DNA from: Candidatus Liminaster caballi
GTDB taxonomy: Bacteria; Bacteroidota; Bacteroidia; Bacteroidales; UBA3663
DNA: 64,000 nt
Assembly: GCA_018065085.1 (NCBI GenBank)
Contig: JAGHUA010000003.1
Span: forward strand, 62,001-126,000
Direction: 5' to 3'
Position 1 is the first letter of the stretch; every line of letters starts with the position of its first letter. The translations under genes and the position numbers were made by a program. Under the pieces are notes generated by a model, which was given only the letters and a program-made list of their open reading frames with translations, did not search any database and had not been told where the DNA came from. Positions 8,605 through 17,341 of the stretch are shown here, one piece after another.

Positions 8605-10140
8605 TTAGAGCTCTACCTTCTTATACTTTGGAACGAGAGTCTTCATGATGCTCCATGCGAGGATGTATGCAACTGCACAGATGCAGAAGACGATCATGTA
8701 AGATGCAGGCTTGCCTTCGAAACCAAGGAAGGTGAAGGCGGAACCCTGACCTTCAGCGTATGTGAAGAGCTGGCCAGAACCCTTGTTGATGAGGAACGAA
8801 CCAACACCACCTGCCATACCGCCGATACCGGTGATGGTAGCAACAGCTGACTTAGGGAACATATCGCCGATGGTAGAGAACAGGTTGGCAGACCATGCCT
8901 GGTGACCTGCGCCTACGAGACCGATGATGATTGCTGGCCACCATGCTGAGTAAGCACCCATTGGCTGGGCTGCTACGCATACGAGTGGCATGAAAGCAAT
9001 GAACATCATGGCAAGCATACGGCCAGAATATGGCTCCATGCCCTTCTTCTCAACGAAGTATGTCGGAAGCTTGCAGATGTAGATTGAAAGGAAGGTTACG
9101 ATAGCATAGAGAGTCATGATCAGGAGCATGCCTGTGCCTGACGATGCCTTATAACCATATACATCCTGGAAGTAACCTGGAGCCCAGAAGAGGAAGAACC
9201 ACCAAACACCATCGGTGAAGAACTTACCTGTGATGAATGCCCAAGTCTGCTTGAAGGTGAAAGCCTTAAGAATAGAAACCTGCTTCTCCTCAGTTACAGG
9301 AGCAGCACCGGCAGCTGCCTCAGCAGCATCGTCCTGATGGATATACTCGAGCTCCTCCTTGTTGACGTGAGAGCTTTCTTCTGGTTTGTCATACCACTTT
9401 ACATAGAAGCCCATCCAGATGAAACCGAGAGCACCGATGATGATGAATGCCATCTCCCAGCCGAAATTCTTAGCCAATGGTGGGATCATCAGTGGAGCTG
9501 CAAGAGCACCAACTGAAGCGCCGGCATTGAAGATTGATGTGGCATACGAGCGGTCCTTCTTTGGGAAGTACTCAGCTGTTACCTTGATGGCAGCAGGGAA
9601 GTTGCCTGCCTCACCAAGACCAAGGATAGCACGGCAAACGAGGAAGAGCCAAACACCAACTGTTGCAACTACCATTGTAATAGTTGTTATTGACCTAAAG
9701 TCAACAATTTCAAACAGCCCAAAGAAACTAATGTGAAAATCTGTATTAATAAGCCAATTTGTGAATCCACTGGCCAGAGATGGATCAGCAATTACTTGTT
9801 CAATGGTTCCATTACCTACTATTGAAGCTGTAACTACGGCTGTGCCGGCATGGATACATGCACCGAAGCTCCATACACCGATAGCCCAGAGGTAACCCTT
9901 CTTAGTGCCCATCCAATCGACAAACTTACCTGCAAACAACATGCAGACAGCATAGAAGATTGAGAAGTATGCGGTGATGTTGCCGTAGTCTTCGTCTGTC
10001 CAGTGGAAATCTGGATAGATGAATTCCTTAGCTGTCAGAGAGAGAACCTGACGGTCGAGGTAGTTGACGGTAGTTGCCACGAAAAGCAAACCGCACATCC
10101 ACCATCGCCAGTTAGTCATGACTGATTTGTTATTAGCCAT
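8605..10140 (-). CDS. exuT: Hexuronate transporter, MFS (ExuT family)
   Basis: A 511-residue MFS permease with about 12 membrane helices. The start is MTNWRWWMCGLLFVATTVNYLDRQ and the conserved ILGLGEAGNFPAAIKVTAEYF lies in the first half, as in ExuT/D-galactonate-type anion symporters. It should import galacturonate or glucuronate with protons. It is the last gene of the leftward uxaC-kdgK-kdgA-exuT unit, 30 bases after kdgA. A loop between helices 3 and 4 (about residues 105-150: TASIVGNGTIEQVIADP and onward) is encoded by DNA clearly richer in A/T than its flanks (9680-9840) and makes the protein longer than classical ExuT. Confidence 0.85.
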   Translation of the reverse strand: MANNKSVMTNWRWWMCGLLFVATTVNYLDRQVLSLTAKEFIYPDFHWTDEDYGNITAYFSIFYAVCMLFAGKFVDWMGTKKGYLWAIGVWSFGACIHAGTAVVTASIVGNGTIEQVIADPSLASGFTNWLINTDFHISFFGLFEIVDFRSITTITMVVATVGVWLFLVCRAILGLGEAGNFPAAIKVTAEYFPKKDRSYATSIFNAGASVGALAAPLMIPPLAKNFGWEMAFIIIGALGFIWMGFYVKWYDKPEESSHVNKEELEYIHQDDAAEAAAGAAPVTEEKQVSILKAFTFKQTWAFITGKFFTDGVWWFFLFWAPGYFQDVYGYKASSGTGMLLIMTLYAIVTFLSIYICKLPTYFVEKKGMEPYSGRMLAMMFIAFMPLVCVAAQPMGAYSAWWPAIIIGLVGAGHQAWSANLFSTIGDMFPKSAVATITGIGGMAGGVGSFLINKGSGQLFTYAEGQGSAFTFLGFEGKPASYMIVFCICAVAYILAWSIMKTLVPKYKKVEL

Positions 10141-10170
10141 AATAAAATTGTGTTATTGGTTAATAAGTGA

Positions 10171-10839
10171 TTACTTCTTGAATGTTGCAATAGCGTCGAA
10201 GCACTCCTTGCACTTGTTGGTAACGTATGCCCAGTCGCCAGCAGCAACGACTTCCTTAGGGAAGAGCTTAGAGCCCATGCCTACGCAGTAAACGCCAGCG
10301 TCGAACCACTTCTTGAGGTTGTCGGCCTCAGGAGCAACGCCACCGGTAACCATGATCTTTGACCATGGCATTGGAGCCATAAGGCCCTTAACGAGGTTTG
10401 CACCTACAACGTCGCCAGGGAATACCTTGGTGAAGTCGCAGCCTACCTCCTGTGCCTTGCCGATCTCTGATGGTGTCAGACAGCCTGGGCAATATGTTAC
10501 GCAACGGCGGTTGCAGACAACAGCGATATCTGGGTTGAACAATGGGCCGACAACGAAGTTAGCGCCAAGCTGCATGTAGAGAGCAGCTGTTGGAGCGTCA
10601 ACAACCGAACCGATACCGAGAGCCAACTCAGGGCACTCTTTTGCAGCCCACTTAGAGAGCTCGCCGAATACCTCATGTGCGAAGTCGCCACGGTTAGTGA
10701 ACTCGAATGCACGAACGCCGCCCTCATAGCAGGCCTTGATTACGTTCTTGCAAACCTCAACATCCTTGTGATAGAACACAGGAACCATAGGAGCGGCCTT
10801 AATCTTGGCCATCACCTCAAATTTATCGAATTTTGCCAT
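10171..10839 (-). CDS. kdgA: 2-dehydro-3-deoxyphosphogluconate (KDPG) aldolase
   Basis: A 222-residue class I aldolase of the KDPG/KHG type. Glu46 in AFEFTNR and the Schiff-base Lys138 in [11 protein letters not shown] are present, as is the GIGSVVD strand. It splits KDPG into pyruvate and glyceraldehyde-3-phosphate, the last step of uronate breakdown. It lies 48 bases downstream of kdgK and upstream of exuT in the same operon. Length is normal for the family. Confidence 0.92.
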   Translation of the reverse strand: MAKFDKFEVMAKIKAAPMVPVFYHKDVEVCKNVIKACYEGGVRAFEFTNRGDFAHEVFGELSKWAAKECPELALGIGSVVDAPTAALYMQLGANFVVGPLFNPDIAVVCNRRCVTYCPGCLTPSEIGKAQEVGCDFTKVFPGDVVGANLVKGLMAPMPWSKIMVTGGVAPEADNLKKWFDAGVYCVGMGSKLFPKEVVAAGDWAYVTNKCKECFDAIATFKK

Positions 10840-10887
10840 TTTTTTTACTATTGGGCTAATTTAGACTAATTGGGCTAATTGGAAAAT

Positions 10888-11913
10888 TTAACGCTGAACT
10901 CGTCCGTTAGCATTGCCGCCAGCAAGTGAGAGAACCTCATCCTCGCTAACGAGATTATAGTCACCATTGATTGTGTGCTTGAGAGCAGAAGCTGCAACAG
11001 CGAACTCAAGGGCAGAAGCCTGATCCTCGCCGTACTTGAGCATACCGTGGATGAGACCGCCAGAGAATGAGTCACCACCACCTACACGGTCGATGATTGG
11101 GTTGATCTCATAGCGCTTGCTCTGATAGAACTCCTTGCCGTTGTAGATAAGAGCCTTCCAGCCGTTGTGTGTGGCAGAGAATGACTCGCGGAGAGTAGAG
11201 ACAACATACTTAAAGCCGAACTGCTCCTTCATCTGCTTGAAGATGCCCTCGTAGCCTGCAGCATTGGTCTCGCCACCTTCAACGTCAGCTTCTGGCTTGA
11301 AACCGAGGCAGAGTTCTGCATCCTCCTCGTTGCCGATGCATACGTCAACATACTGCATCAATGGACGCATGATTGAGATAGCCTTCTCTGAGGTCCAGAG
11401 CTTCTTGCGGAAGTTAAGGTCAACAGAAACGGTTACGCCGTGACGCTTTGCAGCCTCGCAAGCGAGCTTGGTGAGCTCAGCAGCCTTATCAGAGATAGCA
11501 GGGGTGATGCCTGACCAGTGGAACCAGTCTGCACCTTCCATGATTGCATCGAAATCGAAATCCTCAGGATTGGCCTCAGCGATTGCAGAGTGTGCGCGGT
11601 CATAGATAACCTTAGATGGACGCATTGAGGCACCTGTCTCGCAGTAGTAGAGACCAACGCGCTCGCCGCCACGTGCGATGTAGTCAGTCTTTACGCCATA
11701 GCGACGGAGTGAGTTAACTGCGATCTGACCGATCTCATGCTTTGGGAGCTTGGTTACGAGATAAGCATCGTGACCATAGTTTGCGCAGCTGATTGCTACG
11801 TTTGCCTCACCACCGCCAGGGATGATGCGGAAGATGTCGGTCTGTACAAAACGGTCATTGCCGTTTGGGCTGAGGCGGAGCATAATCTCGCCGAGGGTAA
11901 TAATTTTTCCCAT
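10888..11913 (-). CDS. kdgK: 2-dehydro-3-deoxygluconokinase (KDG kinase, PfkB family)
   Basis: The start at 11913 (MGKIITLGEIMLRLSP) is preferred over the track start 11952, because the upstream residues are encoded by intergenic A/T-rich DNA. The 341-residue protein has the PfkB/ribokinase fold: N-terminal GGGEANVAIS and the C-terminal signature IIDRVGGGDSFSGGLIHG with the catalytic Asp. It phosphorylates KDG to KDPG in the cytoplasm. It is the second gene of the uxaC operon; a strong hairpin lies between it and uxaC. Confidence 0.92.
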   Translation of the reverse strand: MGKIITLGEIMLRLSPNGNDRFVQTDIFRIIPGGGEANVAISCANYGHDAYLVTKLPKHEIGQIAVNSLRRYGVKTDYIARGGERVGLYYCETGASMRPSKVIYDRAHSAIAEANPEDFDFDAIMEGADWFHWSGITPAISDKAAELTKLACEAAKRHGVTVSVDLNFRKKLWTSEKAISIMRPLMQYVDVCIGNEEDAELCLGFKPEADVEGGETNAAGYEGIFKQMKEQFGFKYVVSTLRESFSATHNGWKALIYNGKEFYQSKRYEINPIIDRVGGGDSFSGGLIHGMLKYGEDQASALEFAVAASALKHTINGDYNLVSEDEVLSLAGGNANGRVQR

Positions 11914-11961
11914 AGAAAAATATAAAATAAAGTTAGTGAATTTAATTATCAAAAAGTGGCA

Positions 11962-11995
11962 GACATTGCCACAGTCTCAAAGCTGGGGCAATGTC
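11962..11995 (-). terminator. Intercistronic hairpin between uxaC and kdgK
   Basis: GACATTGCC (11962-11970) and GGCAATGTC (11987-11995) form a perfect 9-base stem. On the transcribed minus strand only a delayed T-run (ACTTTTTG) follows. It may be a partial terminator or an RNA-stability element giving more uxaC than downstream mRNA. Confidence 0.5.
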
Positions 11996-12016
11996 TTTAT
12001 TGGATGGGGGCTTTTT

Positions 12017-13432
12017 TTAGAACTTAAAGAATCCCTTTGCGTTGTTGTAGCAGATATCCTCGATCATCTGGTTGACGCGCTCAGCTTCATAGCCAACGTA
12101 TGGGATCTGGCCGTCCTCGATGTCGCGACCTACGAGGTTGCAGAGAGTGCGGCGGAAGTACTCATGACGTGGGTAAGAGAGGAACGAGCGAGAGTCGGTG
12201 AGCATACCTACGAAACGAGAGAGGAGACCGAGTACAGAGAGAGCATTCATCTGCTTCTCCATGCCGTCCTTCTGATCGAGGAACCACCAGCCCGAACCGA
12301 ACTGGATCTTGCCAGCCACGCTGCCGTCCTGGAAGTTGCCGAGCATAGTGGCGATAACCTCGTTGGCGCATGGGTTGAGGTTGTAGAGGATAGTCTTGGC
12401 GAGCTTGCCCTCTGCGTTGAGTTCGTCGAGGAAGTGGCTCATAGCCTTGGCTGTGGTGAACTCACCGATTGAGTCGAAACCTGTGTCAGCGCCGAGCTTG
12501 GCGAACATCTTCGAGTTGTTGTTGCGGATAGCGCCGTAGTGGTACTGCTGAGTCCAGCCAGCGTTATAGTCCATGATGCCCTGCTCATGCATGTAGGCAT
12601 GCTTATATTTGCGCTGCTCCTCGGTGGTGAGAGTCTTGCCGGCGAGAGCCTTGTCCATGATAGCGTCGATCTCAGCCTCGGTGTAAGGCTCGTCATAGAA
12701 CTCCTCGATGCCGTGGTCAGACAGGCGGCAGCCCATCTCGGCGAAGAAGTCGTGGCGCTTCTGGAGGGCGTTAACGAGATCGGCAAACTTCTTGATCTCG
12801 ACACCTGCAACAGCCGAAAGCTTCTCGATGTAAGCCTTCCATGTGGCAGCTTCGATGTTCATGCCAGCGTCAGGACGCCATGTAGGCAGCATACGTGTCT
12901 TGGCTGTTGGGTCGTCCTTAACGATCTTGTGCCATTCCAGAGAGTCGGCAGGATCATCGGTTGTGCAGACGGTCTCGACATTATAGTGCTCCATCATGCC
13001 GCGTGGGCAGAACTTAGGATCGTTGGCAATCATTTCGTTGCACTGATCGTAGATCTTGCGGGCGTTGGTAGGATTGAGAGTCTCGTTGATGCCGAAAGCA
13101 GTCTTGAGCTCAAGGTGTGTCCAGTGATAGAGAGGGTTACGGAAGGTGTAAGGCACTGTCTCAGCCCACTTCTCGAACTTCTCCCAGTCGGTAGTGTCCT
13201 TGCCGGTGCAGAAACGCTCATCGATACCGTTCGAGCGCATTGCACGCCACTTGTAATGGTCGCCCATAAGCCAGATCTGTGCGATAGACTCAAAGCGCTT
13301 GTTCTCGGCCACCATCTGTGGGATGAGGTGGCAGTGATAATCGATGATCGGCATCTTAGCCGCATGCTCATGATACAACTTCTGTGCAGTTTCGGTCTGC
13401 AACAGGAAGTTTTCGTCCATAAATGCTTTCAT
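12017..13432 (-). CDS. uxaC: Uronate (glucuronate/galacturonate) isomerase
   Basis: A 471-residue protein of the amidohydrolase-related uronate isomerase family. It has the N-terminal motif PIIDYHCHLIPQ, GDHYKWRAMRSNG, and SYPRHEYFRRTL near the C-terminus. It converts D-galacturonate to D-tagaturonate and D-glucuronate to D-fructuronate. It is the first gene of the leftward operon, with a promoter-like element at 13521-13552 in the divergent region shared with uxaB. Length equals the family norm. The cytoplasmic location fits the absence of a signal peptide. Confidence 0.95.
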   Translation of the reverse strand: MKAFMDENFLLQTETAQKLYHEHAAKMPIIDYHCHLIPQMVAENKRFESIAQIWLMGDHYKWRAMRSNGIDERFCTGKDTTDWEKFEKWAETVPYTFRNPLYHWTHLELKTAFGINETLNPTNARKIYDQCNEMIANDPKFCPRGMMEHYNVETVCTTDDPADSLEWHKIVKDDPTAKTRMLPTWRPDAGMNIEAATWKAYIEKLSAVAGVEIKKFADLVNALQKRHDFFAEMGCRLSDHGIEEFYDEPYTEAEIDAIMDKALAGKTLTTEEQRKYKHAYMHEQGIMDYNAGWTQQYHYGAIRNNNSKMFAKLGADTGFDSIGEFTTAKAMSHFLDELNAEGKLAKTILYNLNPCANEVIATMLGNFQDGSVAGKIQFGSGWWFLDQKDGMEKQMNALSVLGLLSRFVGMLTDSRSFLSYPRHEYFRRTLCNLVGRDIEDGQIPYVGYEAERVNQMIEDICYNNAKGFFKF

Positions 13433-13520
13433 TGCGTTTTTTTATTTATAGGTTGATAAGATTAAAGTTCGTTTGACAAAAAGCGTAAAAATCGGTAAGG
13501 TTTTCTATACTTTGGTGCTG

Positions 13521-13552
13521 CGAAGATACATTTTTTTTTCATTAGTAGCAAA
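13521..13552 (-). promoter_or_regulatory. Putative promoter of the uxaC-kdgK-kdgA-exuT operon
   Basis: On the minus strand TTTG (13552-13549) is followed after 20 bases by TATCTTCG (13528-13521), one mismatch from TATCTTTG. It lies back to back with the uxaB promoter. Confidence 0.5.
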
Positions 13553-13568
13553 AAAAAGGCGTTTTTTT

Positions 13569-13598
13569 TTTGAAAAGACAATATTATTCGTATCTTTG
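13569..13598 (+). promoter_or_regulatory. Promoter of the uxaB-orf-uxaA unit
   Basis: TTTG (13569-13572), 18 bases, then TATCTTTG (13591-13598), a close match to the Bacteroidetes consensus. It is 56 bases upstream of the uxaB ATG. Long A and T runs lie between the two divergent promoters; no clear operator was recognised. Confidence 0.65.
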
Positions 13599-13653
13599 CC
13601 GCACAAAACGAACTATTTTGACACTAAAAATCTAACTAAATACATTTTATAAC

Positions 13654-15135
13654 ATGAAAGCTTTGAATAAGCAGACCGCGCCAAAGAGCGTGGCACCTGA
13701 GAAAATCATTCAGTTTGGTGAGGGTAACTTCCTTCGTGCATTTGTCGATTGGATTATCTGGAACATGAACAAGAAGACCAACTTCAACGCCAGCGTTGTT
13801 GTTGTTCAGCCTATTGACCGTGGTATGGTTGAGTGGCTCAATGGTCAGGACTGTCTCTATCACGTTAACCTCCAGGGGCGTCTCAATGGCAAGCCTGTTG
13901 ACGAACTTGACCGTGTGGATGTCATCAGCCGCGCATTGAATCCATATTCTCAGAATGCAGCATTCATGGCTCTTGCCGAGCAGCCAGAGATTCGTTTTGT
14001 CATCTCGAACACCACCGAGGCTGGCATCACCTTCGATCCTAACTGCAAGTTCGCAGATGCTCCTGCATCGTCATATCCAGGCAAGCTCACACAGCTCCTC
14101 TACCGTCGTTTCAAGACCTTCAATGGCGATCCAAAGAAGGGTCTCATCATCATGCCATGTGAGTTGATCTTCCTCAATGGCCACCACCTCAAGGAGTGCA
14201 TCGAGAAGTACATCGAGCTCTGGAAGGACGATTTCGGCAAGGACTATGAGAAGTTCAAGAACTGGTTTAATAAATATAATTATGTATGCGCAACCCTCGT
14301 TGACCGCATCGTTCCAGGTTTCCCACGCAAGGATATTGCCAAGCTCCAGAAGCGTGCCGGCTATGCTGACAACCTCATGGTTCAGGCCGAGATCTTCCAC
14401 CTCTGGGTTATCGAGAAGCCAACCAACATGAGCATCGCAGCTCTCCGCAAGGAGTTCCCTGCAGATCAGGCTGGCCTCCACGTGCTTATCGCTGAGTCTG
14501 AGGCTCCTTACCACGAGCGTAAGGTTACCCTGCTCAACGGCCCTCACACCGTTCTTTCGCCTGTTGCTTACCTCAGCGGCATCAACATCGTACGTGACGC
14601 ACTCCACGATCCAATCGTAGGCAAGTATATCAAGAAGGTTCAGTTCGACGAACTCATGCAGACTCTCAACCTCCCAATGGCAGAGCTCCAGCAGTTCGGC
14701 GCTGACGTTCTCGAGCGTTTCGACAATCCATACGTTGACCATGCTGTTACCTCTATCATGCTCAACTCATTCCCTAAGTTCGAGACTCGCGATCTCCCAG
14801 GCTTGAAGGTTTATCTCGAGCGTAAGGGCGAGCTTCCTAAGGGTCTTGTGCTTGGTCTCGCTGCCATCATCACTTACTATAAGGGTGGCACACGTGCCGA
14901 CGGCGCTCCAATCCAGCCAAACGATGCTCAGGAGATCATGGATCGTCTTACCCAGCTCTGGGCCACTGGCGATACCCGCAAGGTTGCTGAGGGCGTTCTC
15001 GCTGCTACCGACGTTATCTGGAAGGAGTCTAAGCAGAACCTCAACGAGATCCCAGGTCTCACCGACATGGTTACCTGCTTCCTCAACAGCATCCAGGAGA
15101 AGGGTATGAAGGAGACTGTCAAGGCAATCCTGTAA
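13654..15135 (+). CDS. uxaB: Tagaturonate reductase (altronate oxidoreductase)
   Basis: A 493-residue member of the mannitol dehydrogenase/UxaB family, with an N-terminal NAD-binding region (QFGEGNFLRAFVDWIIW). The C-terminal domain contains the family Lys-containing helix region (IKKVQFDELMQTLN). It reduces tagaturonate to altronate with NADH. It is first in the rightward unit and divergent from uxaC, so the isomerase and reductase are likely co-regulated from the shared 221-base region. No truncation is seen. Confidence 0.93.
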   Translation: MKALNKQTAPKSVAPEKIIQFGEGNFLRAFVDWIIWNMNKKTNFNASVVVVQPIDRGMVEWLNGQDCLYHVNLQGRLNGKPVDELDRVDVISRALNPYSQNAAFMALAEQPEIRFVISNTTEAGITFDPNCKFADAPASSYPGKLTQLLYRRFKTFNGDPKKGLIIMPCELIFLNGHHLKECIEKYIELWKDDFGKDYEKFKNWFNKYNYVCATLVDRIVPGFPRKDIAKLQKRAGYADNLMVQAEIFHLWVIEKPTNMSIAALRKEFPADQAGLHVLIAESEAPYHERKVTLLNGPHTVLSPVAYLSGINIVRDALHDPIVGKYIKKVQFDELMQTLNLPMAELQQFGADVLERFDNPYVDHAVTSIMLNSFPKFETRDLPGLKVYLERKGELPKGLVLGLAAIITYYKGGTRADGAPIQPNDAQEIMDRLTQLWATGDTRKVAEGVLAATDVIWKESKQNLNEIPGLTDMVTCFLNSIQEKGMKETVKAIL

Positions 15136-15184
15136 TCGTATCTCGACCAAAAATTGTTGCCAACGATAATATTCGAATTGCAAT

Positions 15185-15613
15185 ATGAAAAAATACTTTT
15201 TGGCTCTTATCATTGCCCTATGTAGCGTTTGTGGCTACTCGCAGGAGTTTATGATTGAGTCGGAAATAATAAATACTTCCGTGGGCTACCATTTGACCAA
15301 ATCTGTTCGAGAAAAGACCCTTGAAGATAATGGAGAATGGACAAAATGGAGCCAGCCTAAGAAGTGTTCTTACAGAGTTTTCATTTCTTACTTTTCAGAT
15401 CTTGTAATCTCAGTCGATAGCCCGGATAGAGAGATATATTATATCTACGACTGGGACCGGGAGTATGTTGACAGTGATGGCGACCGTGTTATCAACATGT
15501 ATGCAGAAGATCGGGAAGGTTACGAATGCGAGGTTCGCCTCATCCAATTCAAAGAAGGAGAATTGAAAATGTATATTGAATTCGCTGATATTATGTGGGT
15601 TTACACTCTTTAA
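15185..15613 (+). CDS. Small secreted protein inside the uxaB-uxaA unit, unknown
   Basis: A 142-residue protein with a signal peptide (MKKYFLALIIALCSVCGYSQ). The mature part is acidic and aromatic (YSDLVISVDSPDREIYYIYDWDREY) and probably beta-rich. I do not recognise a family. The gene is distinctly richer in A/T than uxaB and uxaA. It lies 49 bases after uxaB and 7 bases before uxaA, so it is probably co-transcribed. It looks like a gene inserted into a metabolic operon. Confidence 0.65.
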   Translation: MKKYFLALIIALCSVCGYSQEFMIESEIINTSVGYHLTKSVREKTLEDNGEWTKWSQPKKCSYRVFISYFSDLVISVDSPDREIYYIYDWDREYVDSDGDRVINMYAEDREGYECEVRLIQFKEGELKMYIEFADIMWVYTL

Positions 15614-15620
15614 TTAAGCA

Positions 15621-17126
15621 ATGAAAAACTACATTAAGATAAATCCTGCCGACAACGTCTTTGTTGCTATCCAGCCATTGGCAGCCGGCACAACCCTCAA
15701 CGTCGATGGAGAAGAGGTGACTCTTCTCACCGACGTTCCAGCCGGACACAAGTGTGCCCTGAAGGACTTTGCTGAGGGCGAGAATATCATTAAGTACGGA
15801 TTCCCTATCGGTCATGCCCGTCATGCCGTCAAGAAGGGCAGCTACATGGATCATGAGGATATCAAGACCAACCTTGCCGGTACACTTGACTACTCTGACA
15901 TCAAGCTGAAGGGTCTCACAAAGTGCGAGCCAAGCGGCGAACAGCTTACCTTCGAGGGTTATGAGCGTGCCGACGGTCAGGTGGGCATCCGCAATGAGGT
16001 GTGGGTCATCCCAACCGTTGGCTGCGTCAATGGCATCATCAAGCTGATTGTCGAGCAGACCAAGAAAGAGCTTGGCGACGAGATCCCAGGCATCGACGGC
16101 ATCTTCCATTTCCCTCATAACTTCGGATGCTCGCAGCTCTCGGAGGATCATGAGAACACCAAGAAGATCCTGCGCGACATGGTGCACCATCCGAATGCAG
16201 GTGCCATCCTTGTCGTAGGTCTCGGCTGTGAGAACAACCAGCCACGTATCTTCGAGGAGTTCTGCGGAGATTATAATAAGGATCGCGTGAAGTTCATGAT
16301 CTGCCAGGAAGTTCAGGGCGATGAGGTTCCATACGGCGTTTCTGTGCTCAAGGAACTTATTGCCAAGGCTCAGCAGGACAAGCGCACCACACAGCCAGCC
16401 TCAAAGCTTCGCGTAGGCTTGAAGTGTGGTGGTTCGGACGGTTTCTCTGGCATCACTGCCAATCCGCTGCTCGGCGCATTCTCAGACTTCCTTTGCGAGA
16501 CACAGGGTGGCACAACCATCCTTACCGAGGTGCCAGAGATGTTCGGTGCTGAGACCATCCTCATGGAGCGTTGCGGTTCGAAGGAACTGCTCGATCAGAC
16601 CATCTCGCTCATCAACAATTTCAAGAACTACTTCCTCTCTCATGGCGAACCATGTGGCGAGAATCCATCGCCAGGCAACAAGGCAGGCGGTATCTCGACA
16701 CTTGAGGAGAAGGCACTTGGCTGCACTCAGAAGTCGGGCAAGAGCGTTGTCTGTGGCGTCATGGAGTATGGCGATCGTCTGCAGCACAACGGACTGAACC
16801 TTCTGTCGGCTCCGGGCAACGACCTTGTGGCTGCCACAGCCCTTGCTTCGGCAGGCTGCCAGCTCGTGCTCTTCACCACAGGTCGTGGCACACCGTTCGG
16901 CACTTTCGTTCCAACCATGAAGGTCTCTACCAACTCGGGTCTTGCCGAGCGTAAGCCAACATGGATCGACTTCAATGCCGGCGTCCTTGCCGAGGACAAG
17001 ACCATGGAGGAGACCGTCAAGGCCTTCACCCAGAAGATCCTTGCAGTGGCAAGCGGCGAGCTTACCAACAACGAGAAGGCAGGTATCCACGAGATTTCTA
17101 TCTTCAAGAACGGCGTGACACTCTGA
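15621..17126 (+). CDS. uxaA: Altronate dehydratase (UxaA, full length)
   Basis: A 501-residue protein with an N-terminal SAF domain (about 1-95: PLAAGTTLNVDG ... GHKCALKDFAEGE) followed by the UxaA/GarD catalytic domain (GYERADGQVGIRNEVWVIPT, LKCGGSDGFSGITANP). These enzymes dehydrate altronate to KDG and need iron. It completes the pathway between UxaB and KdgK. A good terminator follows at 17184-17213. Confidence 0.94.
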   Translation: MKNYIKINPADNVFVAIQPLAAGTTLNVDGEEVTLLTDVPAGHKCALKDFAEGENIIKYGFPIGHARHAVKKGSYMDHEDIKTNLAGTLDYSDIKLKGLTKCEPSGEQLTFEGYERADGQVGIRNEVWVIPTVGCVNGIIKLIVEQTKKELGDEIPGIDGIFHFPHNFGCSQLSEDHENTKKILRDMVHHPNAGAILVVGLGCENNQPRIFEEFCGDYNKDRVKFMICQEVQGDEVPYGVSVLKELIAKAQQDKRTTQPASKLRVGLKCGGSDGFSGITANPLLGAFSDFLCETQGGTTILTEVPEMFGAETILMERCGSKELLDQTISLINNFKNYFLSHGEPCGENPSPGNKAGGISTLEEKALGCTQKSGKSVVCGVMEYGDRLQHNGLNLLSAPGNDLVAATALASAGCQLVLFTTGRGTPFGTFVPTMKVSTNSGLAERKPTWIDFNAGVLAEDKTMEETVKAFTQKILAVASGELTNNEKAGIHEISIFKNGVTL

Positions 17127-17183
17127 TCCACCAAGAACGACTTGACACTCTGTTCATCCCGTTCAGTTTGTCATCTAAATAGC

Positions 17184-17213
17184 AAAGCGCACTCTTTTGG
17201 GTGCGCTTTCTTT
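17184..17213 (+). terminator. Rho-independent terminator after uxaA
   Basis: AAAGCGCAC (17184-17192) and GTGCGCTTT (17201-17209) form a perfect 9-base stem with an 8-base loop, followed by CTTTG. Confidence 0.8.
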
Positions 17214-17263
17214 GTGTATTGTAGGTTTTGTAGTAGTGTTTTGTAGGTTTTTGTCGCATTTTC

Positions 17264-17294
17264 TTTGTCATTTGTTGCAAAATACATATATTTG
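17264..17294 (+). promoter_or_regulatory. Bacteroidetes-type promoter for the C10 peptidase gene
   Basis: TTTG (17264-17267), 19 bases, TATATTTG (17287-17294). It gives a leader of about 40 bases. Confidence 0.65.
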
Positions 17295-17341
17295 CCCCGA
17301 CTTTATACAAATATTAGCCACATTTCTATTGCAAACTGATT

